NCBI GenBank assembly: GCA_020024235.1
Contig: JAHHUA010000098.1
Coordinates: 1 to 6,539, forward strand
Direction: 5' to 3'
Length of the DNA: 6,539 nucleotides
Source of the DNA: Oscillospiraceae bacterium
GTDB taxonomy: Bacteria; Bacillota; Clostridia; Oscillospirales; Ruminococcaceae
In this document: piece by piece, positions 5,768 to 6,539 of the stretch
Position numbering within the stretch: position 1 is the stretch's first letter
Layout: each line of letters begins with the position of its first letter
Made by a program: the position numbers and the translations under genes
The notes under the pieces: model-generated
Seen by the model: only the letters and a program-made list of their open reading frames with translations
Database searches by the model: none
What the model was told of the DNA's origin: nothing

Positions 5768-6539
5768 ATGAAACAAATACATATTTTTTTAACTATAATT
5801 AAATCGTTTTTATCTATATTTTTTTTGATTTCATCAATTATTTTTTTCCCACATTTATGTAGTTTAATGTTTCTGATTTGTGGAATTTTACTACTACCAT
5901 TTAAACGATTAGAGAATTTTTTTGATAAAATTATTCCCAAGAGCAAAATATTTAAACCAATAATAATATTTGCAATATTTTTTTGCTCAATTTTATCAGT
6001 ACCTAGTACTAATAATAATATTTCTGTAAATGCTGATATACCTCAATCGTCTAAATTAGAATCTAATTCTGAGCTTATTTCTTCAGATAATTCTGATAAT
6101 ATCAAAAAAGATTCTTCTATTAATTCTTCTTCTGAATTTATAGAAAATTCTTCTAATTCAAGTTCTTCTAAATTTGAAGAGAATTCTAATCAAGTTACTT
6201 CATCTGAAATTTCTGATAAACACAGTGAGAGCGAATTAACTGATACAAGTTCTAACAAAACCAATAATTTATTAAACGAAAGTTCTTCAAAATATAAAGA
6301 AGATAATAATTTTGAAATTAGTTCTTCCTCTAATAGTTTAGTACAAGAAGAAAATATAGCTACATCAGAAAATATAACTGTAATTTCCTATCCACAAACA
6401 ACTAGTCGAAATGAAATTGTTACTGTAAAAATAAAAGGCAAACCTAACACTAAATATAGCATTTCTGTCTATTATAGCACAGCAGCTTCTAAGGCTAACG
6501 GTTTAGAAGCTAAATTTAGTGATTCAGAAGGATATGTAT
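5768..6539 (+). CDS. partial membrane-anchored envelope protein with Ser-rich linker and Ig-like domain start
   Basis: An open frame from ATG 5768 runs 257 codons to the window edge with no stop, so the 3' end is missing. GAGGAG (5754-5759) lies 8 bases before the ATG. Residues about 6-27, 30-45 and 64-79 are hydrophobic, probable membrane helices, with a basic stretch (46-63) between the second and third. Residues 90-201 are a low-complexity linker, by my count 35 Ser in 112 residues with many Asn, Glu and Asp, typical of an exposed cell-wall-spanning spacer. From about 203 a folded domain begins: VISYPQTTSRNEIVTVKIKG, then KPNTKYSISVYYS (225-237) and KANGLEAKFSDSEGYV (242-257). From memory this resembles a beta-sandwich domain seen in clostridial surface proteins, in which a W-x-W-x-V-G strand usually comes next. 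Function beyond surface anchoring is unknown. The DNA is more AT-rich than that of the glycolytic genes, with TCT dominating Ser codons, partly owing to the amino-acid content. Confidence 0.8.
   Translation, partial: MKQIHIFLTIIKSFLSIFFLISSIIFFPHLCSLMFLICGILLLPFKRLENFFDKIIPKSKIFKPIIIFAIFFCSILSVPSTNNNISVNADIPQSSKLESNSELISSDNSDNIKKDSSINSSSEFIENSSNSSSSKFEENSNQVTSSEISDKHSESELTDTSSNKTNNLLNESSSKYKEDNNFEISSSSNSLVQEENIATSENITVISYPQTTSRNEIVTVKIKGKPNTKYSISVYYSTAASKANGLEAKFSDSEGYV
6125..6196 (+). repeat. degenerate 36-base tandem repeat within the Ser-rich linker
   Basis: Two adjacent 12-codon units encode SSSEFIENSSN (residues 120-130) and SSSKFEENSNQ (132-142), 7 of 11 residues identical in register. 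The pattern suggests the linker grew by duplication. The units are diverged, and the simple composition lowers the weight of the match. Confidence 0.35.

Noticed and set aside
5731..5946. 71-codon - strand frame over the start of the partial envelope gene
   Set aside because: The + strand frame has a good ribosome site, a membrane-protein pattern and stays open for 257 codons; the - strand frame is its shadow.
1..6539. CRISPR array, tRNA/rRNA, insertion sequence, toxin-antitoxin pair or phage genes
   Set aside because: No regularly spaced repeats, cloverleaf-like sequence, transposase or terminal repeats, nor paired small genes of that kind were seen on reading both strands.

Overview
The DNA is AT-rich with strong AGGAGG-type ribosome sites, TTG/ATG starts and an intrinsic terminator. 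This fits a low-GC Firmicute, most likely an anaerobic member of the Clostridia. The cofactor-independent phosphoglycerate mutase, the flavodoxin/ferredoxin fusion of EFR1 type and the clostridial-looking envelope domain at the right edge agree with that. The lineage is an inference from gene content and composition; no rRNA gene is present.

Layout, all genes on the + strand: (1) a RimJ/RimL-type GNAT acetyltransferase (28-579, TTG start); (2) a lower-glycolysis block of pgk (721-1905) and tpiA (1918-2685, 12 bases after pgk), then a 231-base gap with a perfect 15-bp hairpin and a good extended -10 promoter, then gpmI (2917-4434); (3) a 94-residue membrane-anchored, Cys-containing, very acidic small protein (4535-4819) with its own strong promoter(s), closed by a clear intrinsic terminator (4860-4892); (4) an EFR1-type flavodoxin plus 2[4Fe-4S] protein (4959-5738); (5) a partial gene from 5768 that runs off the right edge. 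That last gene encodes three hydrophobic segments, a long Ser/Asn/Glu-rich linker and the first part of an Ig-like extracellular domain. It has no stop codon inside the window.

How they work together: Pgk, TpiA and GpmI catalyse neighbouring steps of glycolysis (1,3-bisphosphoglycerate to 3-phosphoglycerate, triose-phosphate interconversion, 3- to 2-phosphoglycerate). pgk and tpiA look co-transcribed; gpmI probably has its own promoter as well. gap and eno, frequent partners of such a cluster, are not here. The EFR1-like gene and the partial envelope gene are 29 bases apart with no terminator between them, so they may share a transcript.

No defence, mobile, CRISPR, tRNA/rRNA or clearly novel multi-gene system is visible. 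The least explained items are the small acidic Cys protein, the partial envelope protein and the folded DNA/RNA elements around gpmI and the small-protein promoter. No gene-free stretch exceeds 300 bases.
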